A program made the position numbers and the translations under genes. A model generated the notes under the pieces. It had not been told where the DNA came from and made no database searches. It saw nothing but the letters and a program-made list of their open reading frames with translations. Positions 44,752-54,258 of a stretch of 60,295 nucleotides of DNA are shown piece by piece. This DNA is from Evansella tamaricis (lineage in GTDB: Bacteria > Bacillota > Bacilli > Bacillales > Salisediminibacteriaceae), in the NCBI RefSeq assembly GCF_019042215.1, contig NZ_JAHQCS010000145.1:1-60295 (forward strand), in the 5' to 3' direction. Every line of letters starts with the position of its first letter. The first letter of the stretch is position 1.

Positions 44752-45600
44752 ATGGATAATTCATTTTGGTTCATCATTCTTGTCATTTTCTTCTCAAGTT
44801 TATTTATCTATACGATCCTAAAGGAAAAAAGTTGGAAGGTACTCATCTTGTATACATTTATGACTGGCCTCACTTATACTGTAGAGGTCTTTATTGAAAT
44901 TTTTTTTAATGCCTATAATTACTATCCCCATATTTTAAAAAATAGCTACTTTGACAATATGTTGGGTGCTATGGCTTCTAATATGTTTTCCATACCAATG
45001 TCATCCGTTTTTATTGCTATTCTATCTCCTTCTTTAGTAACAGTTGTGATTTTCATACTCCTACTTTTGGGAATTGAAATACTTTTTTTAGCATTGGGTA
45101 TTTATAGCCATAACTGGTGGAATATAATGTTTACTGCAATTGGAGTGTTTGGGGCTTTTATCATTTCGATCTTTTGGTACAAAAAACTAAATCAACACTT
45201 GAATCTTTTCTATCGATGGGCAACTATATTTTTTTCAGGTTTTATGATTCATACTACTATCCTCTTTATTCCCGTTGCTTTATTGAATGCATACCTCTAC
45301 CAGGTGAATTGGTTTAATGATCCTTTTAGGGATCACACAGCCTTTGGTTCCATCTTGATTTGGGTATTAACGTTTTTGTATACATTTGTTGTGATTCACA
45401 TGCCAAAAAGGTATTCAATTCTAGCAGTAGTTATTGCCGTCACCGTAGATTTCATTTTATATCGTAGTGGTATTTTGCAGATTTATGACCCATTTTCCTT
45501 TATATACATAATAATTCTAAGAGTCATCGTTATTCTTATTCTGATAAGAATGAACCATTATTTGATTCAACGGACAACTGAACCGTTTGTTTATCGATAA
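44752..45600 (+). CDS. Multipass membrane protein, distant paralogue of the 10.4 kb gene
   Basis: The 282-residue, very hydrophobic protein has eight or so membrane segments. It shares the spacing and motifs FFNAYNYYP (near 52), then K...FDNMLGA..SN...P and YSHNWW (near 122) with the protein at 10447-11274. GGGGTAG precedes the ATG at long spacing. I do not recognise a named family or function. Confidence 0.7.
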   Translation: MDNSFWFIILVIFFSSLFIYTILKEKSWKVLILYTFMTGLTYTVEVFIEIFFNAYNYYPHILKNSYFDNMLGAMASNMFSIPMSSVFIAILSPSLVTVVIFILLLLGIEILFLALGIYSHNWWNIMFTAIGVFGAFIISIFWYKKLNQHLNLFYRWATIFFSGFMIHTTILFIPVALLNAYLYQVNWFNDPFRDHTAFGSILIWVLTFLYTFVVIHMPKRYSILAVVIAVTVDFILYRSGILQIYDPFSFIYIIILRVIVILILIRMNHYLIQRTTEPFVYR

Positions 45601-45699
45601 TTACATCTTCAACTTTGGAGGGGGAGTTCTAATTTAAATTTAAATTCATAATATGTAATAGGAATTGATCTTTTGGACAAACACAGATGGAGGTTAAGT

Positions 45700-45996
45700 A
45701 TGATAGATCAAGGGAAAAATCAAGACATTAACGATACTGCAAAAAAGTTTTATTTAGTTGGAATACCTGTTGTCCTTTTTCTATTTTCTATAACATTCTT
45801 TATGAGTAATATATTCACACCTTTGTTGATACTGCAGATTCGCCTCTCTGTAATAAGTTTAGGTATTCTCTATTCCATTGCTGTTTACTTTTGGTTCCAG
45901 CATCAAGTAAATAAAACCAGTCAGAAAGAAATCATAAAAAATGATGTTGTCATCAGTTTTAATGGGAAAGAACTTGAGAAGGATAAATGGAGTTAA
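45700..45996 (+). CDS. Small membrane protein of unknown function
   Basis: The 98-residue protein has two membrane segments (about 21-41 and 46-66) and a short charged C-terminal tail. The ATG at 45700 is preferred because GGAGGT lies five bases upstream; an in-frame TTG at 45673 has no such site. It lies 100 bp after the multipass membrane gene in the same direction. No family recognised. Confidence 0.6.
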   Translation: MIDQGKNQDINDTAKKFYLVGIPVVLFLFSITFFMSNIFTPLLILQIRLSVISLGILYSIAVYFWFQHQVNKTSQKEIIKNDVVISFNGKELEKDKWS

Positions 45997-46052
45997 ATGC
46001 CACTCTAATTTGGTGTTGTCATCATCAGTTAACAATATCTTTTAATAAATTT

Positions 46053-46445
46053 TTATGATGATAAGCTATGTTTATTCAATTCTTGAAAATATTTATATAC
46101 TTTATTTATTTTTTCTCCATGATTCCCCTTTGAATTTTCCATATTCCCAAACTCAAAAAATTTTACCTTTCTTATGCCTACGTAATGAAATAATGCCTTA
46201 CGCATTAAAACTTTATGAGCATTATTTAGCCAAAACAGTGGATAAAAGGTTGGGCCATTCATTACAGAGATACATACAACTGATTTACCTTTCAACAAAC
46301 CTTCTGGAAACAATCCACCATTATCTTTGTAGGCAAACTTTGAAGCAAACATTTTATCAAAATAACCCAATAACATAGCTGGGGGCCTTCCCCACCAAAT
46401 AGGGTAGATAAAAACCACTCCACATGGTTTGAGTGATAGTTTCAC
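46053..46445 (-). pseudogene. NAD(P)H oxidoreductase (flavodoxin fold), N-terminal part missing
   Basis: The 130 residues match the C-terminal two thirds of NAD(P)H dehydrogenase (quinone)/KefF-type proteins: VVFIYPIWWGRPPAMLLGYF, FAYKDNGGLFPEGLLKGK. The usual start with the FMN phosphate-binding loop (about 60-70 residues) is absent. Upstream on the minus strand a TATAAT-like promoter remains without coding sequence. A deletion is the likely cause, and the remaining frame is probably non-functional. Confidence 0.75.
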
Positions 46446-46573
46446 ATTTATAATAGTAGTGCGTACCTAAAATAGTAAAATTATATCTTTAGATACTATA
46501 ATAGCCATAAAATAGCGATAATCACTCCGTGTAATGGTATTTCTAGTTCTATTTGATAAGCGTATCCCACCAT

Positions 46574-47863
46574 TCAATTGTTATAGACAGGAACTCTTTC
46601 TATATGCCTATCTATCATTTCCAAGGCATTTTCAAGTCCATTCTCCGTTTTCATACGCATGCCTATGGCAGTGGCTTTCTCTTTGACACGATCATTCTTT
46701 AGTTCTAATAGTGCATTTGTAAGATTTTGTTTGGTTAGCTTCGGAAAGGGAATGTGCCGACCGATATTGAGTTCTGTAATCCTCTCTCCCCAAAAAGGCT
46801 GGTCCGCATACGTAGAGCAAATAATTGAAGGGACACCAGATTCTAACGTGGTATGAGTCGTCCCTGCCCCACCGTGATGAATGATAATGCTACAATGTGG
46901 AAAAAGTAGCTCATGGTTTGCTGATTTAAGCATGAAAATAGAATGTGTCAAGGATGAATCCTTTGGCATCATGTCAGACCAGCCTGAAGCAATAATAGCT
47001 CTTGTTTGAAGACTTTGCGTTATTTCTACCACCATATCTATCATCTTTTGTGGATCTAATATGGGCAGGCTACCGAAACCAAAATAAATGGGTTTTTCTC
47101 CAGATTCTAGCCATGCTAACAGGTCCTCTGGCAATTGATTTTCCTCATGTTCTAGAGAATTTTTAGGAATCTTCCAATGGCCAGTGATATAGTTGTGATC
47201 ACCCCAATCATTAGGGAATGGAACCAATTCATTACTATAGGCATGAAGAATAGGAATCTGTTGTTTAACTAATTTAGCAAAAACGGATCCACGTAATGGA
47301 GGAAGATCCAATTTTAATCGCCACTCATTCAAATCTTTTCTATTCGATTTTTCATAAACTTTCGCAAAAAGGAGATATGTAAACTCGTTTAAGAAACCAA
47401 AAGGTAACTTCTTGCTTCTAACAAGAAAATGAGGGAATTCTTTTGTTTTTGGAGAAGTAGGAAAAGGAGTTGCTATCATTAATGGAATTTGAAAATTCTC
47501 TGAAAGAGTTGCTGCTTGAAATAATAACAAAGGGTGAGCAATAACAAGATTACAATCCTGACAAGCAGCTGTTGTATCCCTTTCTAAAACATATCTTCTT
47601 TCATGATTAATATTTTGGAGTTCTTCCATGAATTTTTTAACATTACCAGAAGCCATCCACTTTTTCCCTTCATCAGATTCTAAAAGTTGTTTTGTATCAA
47701 TTTCCAATGAATGATAAGGCACATGATAGGTATCAATATAGGAAGTAAAATTTTCAGGCCCAGCTAAAGTGACTTGATGTCCCATTTTTTGTAAACCAAG
47801 AGCAAGAGCAAGGAATGGCCTTACATCTCCTAGGGTACCTATAGTTAATAAGGTTATTTTCAT
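46574..47863 (-). CDS. GT1-family glycosyltransferase
   Basis: The 429-residue enzyme belongs to the UDP-glycosyltransferase-like GT-B superfamily of sterol, lipid or macrolide glycosyltransferases. The N-terminus TIGTLGDVRPFLALALGL is typical of the UGT80/vancomycin-GT branch. The C-terminal donor site has HHGGAGTTHTTLESGVP and ADQPFWGERI. The acceptor is unknown; antibiotic inactivation or glycolipid formation are possible. Reading frame intact, while both neighbours are damaged. Confidence 0.88.
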   Translation of the reverse strand: MKITLLTIGTLGDVRPFLALALGLQKMGHQVTLAGPENFTSYIDTYHVPYHSLEIDTKQLLESDEGKKWMASGNVKKFMEELQNINHERRYVLERDTTAACQDCNLVIAHPLLLFQAATLSENFQIPLMIATPFPTSPKTKEFPHFLVRSKKLPFGFLNEFTYLLFAKVYEKSNRKDLNEWRLKLDLPPLRGSVFAKLVKQQIPILHAYSNELVPFPNDWGDHNYITGHWKIPKNSLEHEENQLPEDLLAWLESGEKPIYFGFGSLPILDPQKMIDMVVEITQSLQTRAIIASGWSDMMPKDSSLTHSIFMLKSANHELLFPHCSIIIHHGGAGTTHTTLESGVPSIICSTYADQPFWGERITELNIGRHIPFPKLTKQNLTNALLELKNDRVKEKATAIGMRMKTENGLENALEMIDRHIERVPVYNN

Positions 47864-48050
47864 CAGAAGAAATCTCCTTTTTTGGTTGTGACCTAACTAC
47901 ATATTATCTGAAATTTCAAATAATTACTACGGCATGAGGTATAAATAGTTGTGTCGTGCCCCATTCAAGTAACCGTAAAGGAGATAGTCAATAAAGTAAA
48001 TTGGTGTTTTAAATCATGGGATCCCTCCTTCCTATTAAACTACGGAAGCT

Positions 48051-48145
48051 TTACTTTTTATCACTGTTTAAAAATACGGGTGTTGTAACACCACAACCTG
48101 CCAATACAATTCCGAAGCCCGCAATTAACAAAAATATTCTCTAGA
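48051..48145 (-). pseudogene. Possible membrane-protein remnant
   Basis: A frame without a plausible start encodes about 30 residues, LLIAGFGIVLAGCGVTTPVF and a short charged end, resembling one membrane segment of a larger protein. It lies just after the stop of the four-helix protein. Function and family are not recognised. Confidence 0.25.
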
Positions 48146-48150
48146 AACCC

Positions 48151-48555
48151 TTAGTTTTTGGAAAGTTTCGGAACTAAGTAAATGGCCAAACCACTCACGA
48201 TCACATGAATCAAATGTGCGGTTGCTTTATAGTCTAAGGACAAATCCACTTCGGCTGTAAACGTATTGAAGAGAAACCCTAGAAAGACAATTACTCCAAA
48301 CCATACTACCGGTTTTTTCGTAAATTTTTGTAAGAAGTAAAATAGTATGGTTCCTATTAATACAGCCATCACCGTTGCAAAGGTAATAAAGACGATATAA
48401 AGTGTGTCCCTGTCTTGACCGATAAAGCCTATGTTATGGCCAAAGGTGAATCCCGAAGCGATAAAAATTACGTTAGCGACAGCTGCAATGATGGCAGCTC
48501 CTAATAAACCTGTTATTAAATAAGACGAAAACTTATTTTTATACAGTGATTCCAC
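48151..48555 (-). CDS. Four-helix membrane protein (DUF6069-like)
   Basis: The 134-residue protein has four membrane segments (about 14-34, 51-72, 83-101, 108-128) with the short acidic loop NTFTAEVDLSLDYK before the last. The pattern fits DUF6069-type proteins, known only by sequence. The gene appears intact although it lies between pseudogenes, and it follows the NmrA remnant by 20 bp. Confidence 0.65.
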   Translation of the reverse strand: MESLYKNKFSSYLITGLLGAAIIAAVANVIFIASGFTFGHNIGFIGQDRDTLYIVFITFATVMAVLIGTILFYFLQKFTKKPVVWFGVIVFLGFLFNTFTAEVDLSLDYKATAHLIHVIVSGLAIYLVPKLSKN

Positions 48556-48573
48556 TTCTCATTTATCTAGTGT

Positions 48574-49132
48574 TTATTGCCAAGTTTCTTGGAAATCCAT
48601 TGCATATTGTTCAAAGGAAATAGGATCTCTCTTTAAAATGTTTTTTACATCATCCGTCACTTTTTCTGCCGTACCAAGACGGGTGAGAATATAAAGCATC
48701 ATCATGACATTGGCAAATTCCTTTTTATCCCTCTTTTAATTAAGTTTTTACGAAACGCCAGTGTACGTGGATCTTGTATTCTATTTTTCTACCTAACGTG
48801 TTAGACAAAATCTCACCAACTTCTTCATAGTCGATGGCTTTTGCCCCCGTTAGTGTATAGAATTTATTCAAGTATCCCTTCTCTATTAAACAAGTGGCCG
48901 CAACAGAAGCAATATCCCGTGTGTCAATAAAGCTAGTTTTGGCTCTCCCAACAGGCATATACAATTCATTCCTTATGGCAATATCTTCCCGGTGTGTCGT
49001 ATTCAAGTTTTGCATAAAAAAGGATGGTCGTAAAAAAGTATAGCCAATTCCTAAATCTCGGATCATATCTTCAATTTTCCGATGTGGAACGATGGGGGGT
49101 TTTTCCACTCCCATGAGAGATACAAATACCAT
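48574..49132 (-). pseudogene. NmrA-family NAD(P)-dependent oxidoreductase, degraded
   Basis: The main frame (49132-48740) has 130 residues from the middle of an NmrA/SDR-like protein (VFVSLMGVEKPPIVPHRKIE, FIDTRDIASVAATCLIEKG) and then a stop. In another frame the expected C-terminus continues, FANVMMMLYILTRLGTAEKV to DPISFEQYAMDFQETWQ, ending at 48574. The N-terminal Rossmann motif GxxGxxG is absent upstream, where only stop codons are found. So the gene has lost its start and carries an internal frameshift. Confidence 0.8.
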
Positions 49133-49177
49133 TTGCTCTATTCCTTGTTACTTTACCTTTTCTAGAAACGGCTTTTA

Positions 49178-49409
49178 TTAACCCAGTTTATACCAAATAC
49201 CAGCTTGAAAACCATTATTATCACTAAATTGTTTTAGTGTCCCAACAATAAACTCTTCTGAATTGCTTCTATCTTTTATGAAAATCAACCCAAAGTAGCC
49301 ATTCTCTTAGATAGTATCTTGATTTATCCGTTAACCGAAATAGATTTTCCGCATGCCTTCGTTCTAACAATCGTCATTCAGCATCATCATTAAATTTAAA
49401 ATAAAACAT
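49178..49409 (-). pseudogene. RimL-type GNAT acetyltransferase fragment
   Basis: From an ATG at 49409 the minus strand reads MFYFKFNDDAE, a stop, then RLLERRHAENLFRLTDKSRY and YLREWLLWVDF, the N-terminus of ribosomal-protein-serine acetyltransferases. In another frame EEFIVGTLKQFSDNNGFQAG follows. The remaining 100 or so residues are missing. At least one stop and one frameshift show it is dead. Confidence 0.75.
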
Positions 49410-49524
49410 ATTTTCTCTCCCTCTATACAAGTTGTCCTTAAACAACATAGTTTCCTACTTCATTGTATGGTACAAAAAAAAACACCCAATTGAGTGTCGT
49501 TCAAATTTTTGAGGAATTAATAAC

Positions 49525-49845
49525 CTAATCGTTTTCTTCACCCATTAATAACTTTACATAATCTCTTCTAGAATATAGAATTCTAAAAATCGAAACATAC
49601 TCATCATCAATTTTGTAAAAAACAATGTAGTTCCCACTTATTAAATACCTATAATTTGTTTTTACATCAATCTTTGATGATAATTTTAAACCAAAAAGAG
49701 GGAATTCTTTTAATTTTTCATAGTCCTCAATAATTTTTGAAACGACATTTATAGCCGCAGTTGGATTGTCGAGTTCCTTCGTTATATATTCTTTAATATC
49801 ATACAAATCATTTTTGGCAACAGGGTTAATTCTTAACTTACGCAT
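49525..49845 (-). CDS. RelE/ParE-family toxin
   Basis: The 106-residue protein shows the RelE/ParE fold: LRINPVAKNDLYDIKEYI at the start, FPLFGLKLS in the middle and IVFYKIDDEYVSIFRILYSRRDY at the end. Toxins of this type cleave ribosome-bound mRNA (RelE) or inhibit gyrase (ParE); the sequence does not decide. The ATG at 49845 (TTAGGAG upstream) gives the standard length and leaves a 5-bp gap after the antitoxin gene. Confidence 0.88.
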   Translation of the reverse strand: MRKLRINPVAKNDLYDIKEYITKELDNPTAAINVVSKIIEDYEKLKEFPLFGLKLSSKIDVKTNYRYLISGNYIVFYKIDDEYVSIFRILYSRRDYVKLLMGEEND

Positions 49846-49850
49846 AAAAA

Positions 49851-50099
49851 TTAAACTCCTAATTCGCCTTTTACTTGTTCTTCCGTTAGCCATTCATCTC
49901 CTGTTTTAATGGCCTTCTCAGCTTCCATCAGTTTTGAAAGTAACTTAATGGTAGCTTGATTTTTCTCATATTCTTCAATATCAACGATGGCATATCTACC
50001 TCGACCATTCTTTGTTAAAAATACTGGATCACCTACAGCAATGTCCTTTAATACCTCGTTATAATTTCTTAAATCTGATACAGGTTTAATATTTGGCAT
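49851..50099 (-). CDS. Phd/YefM-type antitoxin
   Basis: The 82-residue protein has the Phd/YefM N-terminal DNA-binding block IKPVSDLRNYNEVLKDIAVG and PVFLTKNGRGRYAIVDIEEY, with a flexible C-terminus that should wrap the toxin. It lies first in the pair, as usual, and would repress its own promoter. AAAGGAGTTGATATT precedes the ATG. Confidence 0.88.
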   Translation of the reverse strand: MPNIKPVSDLRNYNEVLKDIAVGDPVFLTKNGRGRYAIVDIEEYEKNQATIKLLSKLMEAEKAIKTGDEWLTEEQVKGELGV

Positions 50100-50261
50100 A
50101 ATATCAACTCCTTTGTTGTTAATATTTTATCATTATTTAACTTAAAATAACACACTGAATATTACAGCAAACAACAAAAGATTTATCCTAATCTGTTTCG
50201 ATAGCATCATTCATGTATTTTTGTATTACAACAAAAATATTGCGTAAAAGTTAGACCCCCT

Positions 50262-50298
50262 TAAAATAAAAATATCCCCCAAACCATAAGTCTGAGGG
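50262..50298 (-). terminator. Terminator of rlmCD
   Basis: On the minus strand CCCTCAGAC pairs with GTTTGGGGG (two G-T pairs), followed by ATATTTTTATTTT. It lies 15 bp after the stop. Confidence 0.75.
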
Positions 50299-50312
50299 AA
50301 CATATACCTTCT

Positions 50313-51680
50313 CTAAACCAGCTCTATCAACACCACGCACTCAACGTGACTCGTATGTGGAAACATATCCACTGGCTGTACTTCTTTCGCTAGAAAACCA
50401 TGTTCTTCTAAATATTTTAAATCTCTCGCTAAGGTTGCTGGATTACAGGAGACATAAACGACTCTTTTCGGCTGCATTTTTACGATCGTTTCCAGTAAAG
50501 ATTCATCACACCCTTTCCTTGGTGGGTCTACTACGATAACATCAGGGCGAATTCCTTGGGCATACCACCAAGGAAGGACCTTTTCTGCTTCCCCGACTGC
50601 AAAATCCACATTCTCTATTCCATTTAGTTTTGCATTCTTTTTCGCATCCGAAATCGCCTCCGGAACAATTTCGACACCATAGACGTGCTTAGCCTTTTGT
50701 GCCAGAAATAGACTGATTGTACCAATTCCACAGTAGGCATCAATGACTGTTTCTGCACCGGTTAACTGTGCATATTCTAACGCTTTGTCGTAAAGTACCT
50801 TCGTCTGTTCTGGATTTACCTGATAAAAGGAACGGGCAGAAATTGCGAATCGAATGTCTCCTATGTAATCATAAATGACTTCCTCACCCCAAAGCACTTC
50901 CGTTTTCTCTCCGAAAATAACGTTCGTCCGTTTTGGGTTGATGTTTTGTACAATGGATTTGACGTTTGACAGCTCCGCCTGAATGTCTTGAATGATATTC
51001 TTCTTGTTCGGTAGTTCCTTTCCCTTCGTAACCAGGACGACCATAAGTTCGTCGGTTTTATAGCCATATCGTGTAACCACATGGCGTAATGTGCCTTTAT
51101 GGGTTTTATCATCGTAGCCCCTAACCCCGTACTTTTTCGCAATATTTTTCACGATCTGGACAAGCTTATCATTCTGTTCATGCTGAATCGCGCATTGGTC
51201 CATGTCGATGATTTGGTGAGATCTTTCCGCATAGAACCCTGCTATAAGACCACCCTCCTCTTCCCCAAAAGGAACCTGTGCTTTATTGCGATAACGCCAC
51301 GGATCCAGCATACCAAGGGTAGGATGAACCGTTAAACTGCTAAATCCACCGATCCGTTCCATAACATCCCGAACTTGTTTTTCTTTATGCTTCAATTGTC
51401 CTTCATAACTGAGGTGCTGAAGTTGGCATCCCCCACATTGTTTAAAAATTGGACACGGGGCATCAACCCGATACTCACTTTCCTTGGTTAACTCCAGCAG
51501 GCGTCCGAAAGCATAGTTTTTTTTCACCTTAGTTATTTTCACCTTGCCAGTTTCCCCTGGTAAAGCCCGCTGTACAAAAATTGGGAATCCATTTAATTTT
51601 CCAACTCCTGCCCCATCATGGGTTAAGTCCTCAAAGTTAACTTCTATCGTTTCATTTTTGCGAACTGGTATTTGTCTCAT
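50313..51680 (-). CDS. rlmCD: 23S rRNA (uracil-5-)-methyltransferase RlmCD
   Basis: The 455-residue protein of the TrmA/RumA group has an N-terminal TRAM domain (8-65), an iron-sulfur cluster site [10 protein letters not shown] (about 77-86 plus a later Cys), and a SAM-dependent methyltransferase domain with [23 protein letters not shown] and the nucleophile Cys in [11 protein letters not shown]. In B. subtilis the homologue YefA methylates U747 and U1939. It is transcribed alone from a promoter near 51.7 kb. The length is as expected. Confidence 0.93.
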   Translation of the reverse strand: MRQIPVRKNETIEVNFEDLTHDGAGVGKLNGFPIFVQRALPGETGKVKITKVKKNYAFGRLLELTKESEYRVDAPCPIFKQCGGCQLQHLSYEGQLKHKEKQVRDVMERIGGFSSLTVHPTLGMLDPWRYRNKAQVPFGEEEGGLIAGFYAERSHQIIDMDQCAIQHEQNDKLVQIVKNIAKKYGVRGYDDKTHKGTLRHVVTRYGYKTDELMVVLVTKGKELPNKKNIIQDIQAELSNVKSIVQNINPKRTNVIFGEKTEVLWGEEVIYDYIGDIRFAISARSFYQVNPEQTKVLYDKALEYAQLTGAETVIDAYCGIGTISLFLAQKAKHVYGVEIVPEAISDAKKNAKLNGIENVDFAVGEAEKVLPWWYAQGIRPDVIVVDPPRKGCDESLLETIVKMQPKRVVYVSCNPATLARDLKYLEEHGFLAKEVQPVDMFPHTSHVECVVLIELV

Positions 51681-51799
51681 TCTCTTTTCCTTTCCGAACG
51701 TGTTTTTTCTGACCTTGATTGTACCATAATGGTAAGAGTTGAAAAAATCCTAAGGGTTGATATGATGAAGAAGGCATTTTATAGAACGGAGATGAAGGT

Positions 51800-52852
51800 A
51801 TGATTAAAATAGGACGAAATGATGCTTGCCCATGCGGTAGTGGTAAAAAATATAAGAAGTGTTGTCTGAACAAGATCCAGGAAAACGTTCTTTTGAATGT
51901 TGAGGATCAGCAAGATTTTAATGAATTGCTCCCAAAGCTCTTTGAGTACAGTAAACAGTTTGACGGAGAACTACAGGCAATCTACCAACGTTACTCGAGT
52001 ACTTATGAAAAATTAAAAACGGGGGATTCTAAGGCATTTTCTAAACTCCTCTTTCATTGGCTACTTTTTAATAAACCTTTAACAGAGGATGATAAATCGA
52101 TTTTGGAAAAGTTTGTGGAAGAGCACAGTGACAACTATTCTGAAACTGTTTCCACTACCCTTAATAAATGGCTGGAGCTAACTCCTCAGATCCTTTCTGT
52201 CTTGAAAGTTGAAAAAGGTGGAGTTGTTCTTATTGATTGGCTGACTGAAAGCATCCACTATCCGGAACACACTGAGTTGACAAGCCAACTGACTGAAGAT
52301 GACCTTCTTGTGGGTTACCTTTATCCTACTCCAACTGGTGTTGCCCTTGGAAGTGATGCCGTCCTTATTCCCGATTCTCTAAGACATCATGTCGTTGTTG
52401 AAGTGGATCGATTATTTGAGGAGTTCCATGAAGGGGTAAAAGATCCTTACTTCTTTGTGGAGCATTTCCACGCGTTTCTAAGTATTCTTGCACACGTATC
52501 AATCGTGGACCTTCCATCCGTTGGTTTTGAGAAAATTCCAGAGCAAGCATTTGCTGTCATCGACGAGCTCTATAACAATATTGAATTAGAGGATTACTCG
52601 TATGATCTAATCTTATTGGCAATGGAGAAGTGGTATCATTTTGCAAGTGAACAAGCACCGCGAATCCAAAAAGTTGGTACATATGCTGCTGCGATTGAAT
52701 ACTGGATTGCAAATCACCAACATCAATGGACCAAGCAAACCTTTAAGCAGTTAAGTGAAAAATATGGTGTTTCCCCTTCTACCATTTCTGCTCGTTTTAA
52801 AGAACTCAACAGCGTTTTTTCTGACGTAACCGAGAGAGTCCCACATGGGTAA
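51800..52852 (+). CDS. SEC-C motif protein with C-terminal helix-turn-helix
   Basis: The 350-residue protein starts with the SEC-C zinc motif ([16 protein letters not shown], residues 7-22), as at the C-terminus of SecA and in many small proteins. A helical middle region follows. The C-terminus holds a helix-turn-helix ([19 protein letters not shown], about 318-340) like a transcription regulator. Function unknown; zinc-binding plus HTH suggests nucleic-acid binding. GGAGATGAAGGT precedes the ATG. Confidence 0.8.
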   Translation: MIKIGRNDACPCGSGKKYKKCCLNKIQENVLLNVEDQQDFNELLPKLFEYSKQFDGELQAIYQRYSSTYEKLKTGDSKAFSKLLFHWLLFNKPLTEDDKSILEKFVEEHSDNYSETVSTTLNKWLELTPQILSVLKVEKGGVVLIDWLTESIHYPEHTELTSQLTEDDLLVGYLYPTPTGVALGSDAVLIPDSLRHHVVVEVDRLFEEFHEGVKDPYFFVEHFHAFLSILAHVSIVDLPSVGFEKIPEQAFAVIDELYNNIELEDYSYDLILLAMEKWYHFASEQAPRIQKVGTYAAAIEYWIANHQHQWTKQTFKQLSEKYGVSPSTISARFKELNSVFSDVTERVPHG

Positions 52853-52879
52853 GTTGACTTACAAATGGTAAGGTTATTT

Positions 52880-53006
52880 AGAAAAGCGTAAGCGCCTATG
52901 AACACGAGCGTAGGGCAGTGGAGGAATGACAACCTGAAGTCCGCTCTTTGACTTCAGTTGTCACTTCCGAAGTGCCCCATAGCGAGTAGGCGGTGGAGCT
53001 AGACAA
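52880..53006. repeat. Dispersed intergenic repeat, copy 4 (complete)
   Basis: This is the best complete copy: AGAAAAGCGTAAGCGCC, GAGCGTAGGGCAGTGGAGGA, the stem TGACAAC/GTTGTCA, GAAGTC/GACTTC, TTCCGAAGTGCCCC, then GAGTAGGCGGTGGAGCTAGA. It lies directly before a partial fifth copy. Confidence 0.92.
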
Positions 53007-53009
53007 TAA

Positions 53010-53073
53010 GAAAAGCGCAAGCGCCTTGGTCACGAGCGTAGGGCAGTGGAGGAATGACAACCTGTATCTTATA
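53010..53073. repeat. Dispersed intergenic repeat, copy 5 (left half)
   Basis: It repeats AGAAAAGCGCAAGCGCC to AATGACAACCTG and then stops abruptly inside the central stem. It is in direct tandem with copy 4, separated by three bases. Confidence 0.88.
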
Positions 53074-53219
53074 CTTTCAAATTTGGGATGGTTATTATTT
53101 CTATGAGCCCTCCCATTTTAAATGTTGACATTCAAGTGATAGGTTTATGATCACGCTGTTACGGGAATTGACTTATGTACGTTAACCAACACTCTCGTTC
53201 CTCGAAAGGAGTATTTTAA

Positions 53220-53567
53220 GTGAGCTCAGGCTTTACTTCCGAACAAAAAAAACGAAAAGTCCCTCCTAAGTATCATCAAGGTAAGAACCAAGAGGATACA
53301 AAACGATTTGAAAAACTATTGGACCAATTAGAAGACATGACAACCAAAAGTCGGCTTAAAGATATGGCATACCACTATACGAATAAGAGGGAAGTCATTA
53401 AAGTAAACTTCATCGCTGGACTAGCCCGAGGTGTAGGTTTAACAGTCGGCACAGCTTTGTTTATAGGGCTCATCATATTTATTTTAAATCAAATAATATC
53501 TATGCCATATATAGGTGAGCATATTGCGAATTTACTTGATATGATTGAGTCTTATCGACAGACTTAA
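53220..53567 (+). CDS. DUF5665 membrane protein
   Basis: The 115-residue protein has a basic soluble N-terminus, a conserved amphipathic block (RFEKLLDQLEDMTTKSRLKD near 30, then an NKREVIKVNFIAGLARGVG block) and one membrane segment (about 72-95). This is the DUF5665 pattern, function unknown. It starts at GTG with AAAGGAG eight bases upstream. The next gene follows 73 bp later. Confidence 0.8.
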   Translation: MSSGFTSEQKKRKVPPKYHQGKNQEDTKRFEKLLDQLEDMTTKSRLKDMAYHYTNKREVIKVNFIAGLARGVGLTVGTALFIGLIIFILNQIISMPYIGEHIANLLDMIESYRQT

Positions 53568-53640
53568 TCTTGAGTGTTATGTTTATTATAGACAACCACT
53601 GATAGTAACTAGGACTACTAAAATTATCGAGGTGATACAT

Positions 53641-54078
53641 ATGGATTGGTTAGGGATTGGCGTATTTATTTTATCCATTGGTTTTGCAATAGGGGTTGTG
53701 TTTTTAATCCCCGTTTTAAAGAACTTAGAAAAAACTCTAGGAGAGACTGCCGAGACCATTTCAAAAACACAAAAAAGTATTGAGGAACTGACAGGGGAAA
53801 CGAAATTGGTTCTATACAATACAAATGAGACCATTTTAGATGTTAATAATAAGCTCGGAAAACTAGATCCTTTATTTCAAATTGTCCATGATACGGGCGA
53901 ATCAGCTCATCATTTAACATCATCTTTAGCCCGGATTACATCTGGAAAATCCGAAAGTTTTAAAACGGGAATTGACGTATTAGACAGAAATCAATTACAT
54001 GGTTTCATGCGAGGTGCAGCATTCCTTTATTACTTAAAGCAGGCAAAAAAAGAAATGAATAAACAAACGAAGGAATAA
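53641..54078 (+). CDS. DUF948 membrane protein (YtxG-like)
   Basis: The 145-residue protein has one N-terminal membrane segment (about 5-27) and a long helical region (28-90) with heptad-like repeats (ETAETISKTQKSIEELTGET), which fits DUF948 proteins such as the general stress protein YtxG of B. subtilis. Role unknown. The ATG at 53641 is chosen because GAGGTGATACAT precedes it. It may form a unit with the DUF5665 gene. Confidence 0.8.
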   Translation: MDWLGIGVFILSIGFAIGVVFLIPVLKNLEKTLGETAETISKTQKSIEELTGETKLVLYNTNETILDVNNKLGKLDPLFQIVHDTGESAHHLTSSLARITSGKSESFKTGIDVLDRNQLHGFMRGAAFLYYLKQAKKEMNKQTKE

Positions 54079-54097
54079 TTGCTACGTTTGCAAGTCA

Positions 54098-54175
54098 AAA
54101 GGTACCTTAAGGGACTGCACCGGAAAGATGATAGATCAATCCACTTTTCAGTGCACCTCTGAGGTATCTTTTTCG
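54098..54175 (+). terminator. Complex terminator after the DUF948 gene
   Basis: GGTACCTTA pairs with TGAGGTATC and an inner arm TGCAC/GTGCA extends it; CTTTTTCG follows. Confidence 0.65.
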
Positions 54176-54258
54176 TTGACAAAATTCTATACAATATCTC
54201 AAATTTTTGGGTTTAATATGATAAAATGAAACTATCGTTTTAGGCGAGGAGCGATCCT

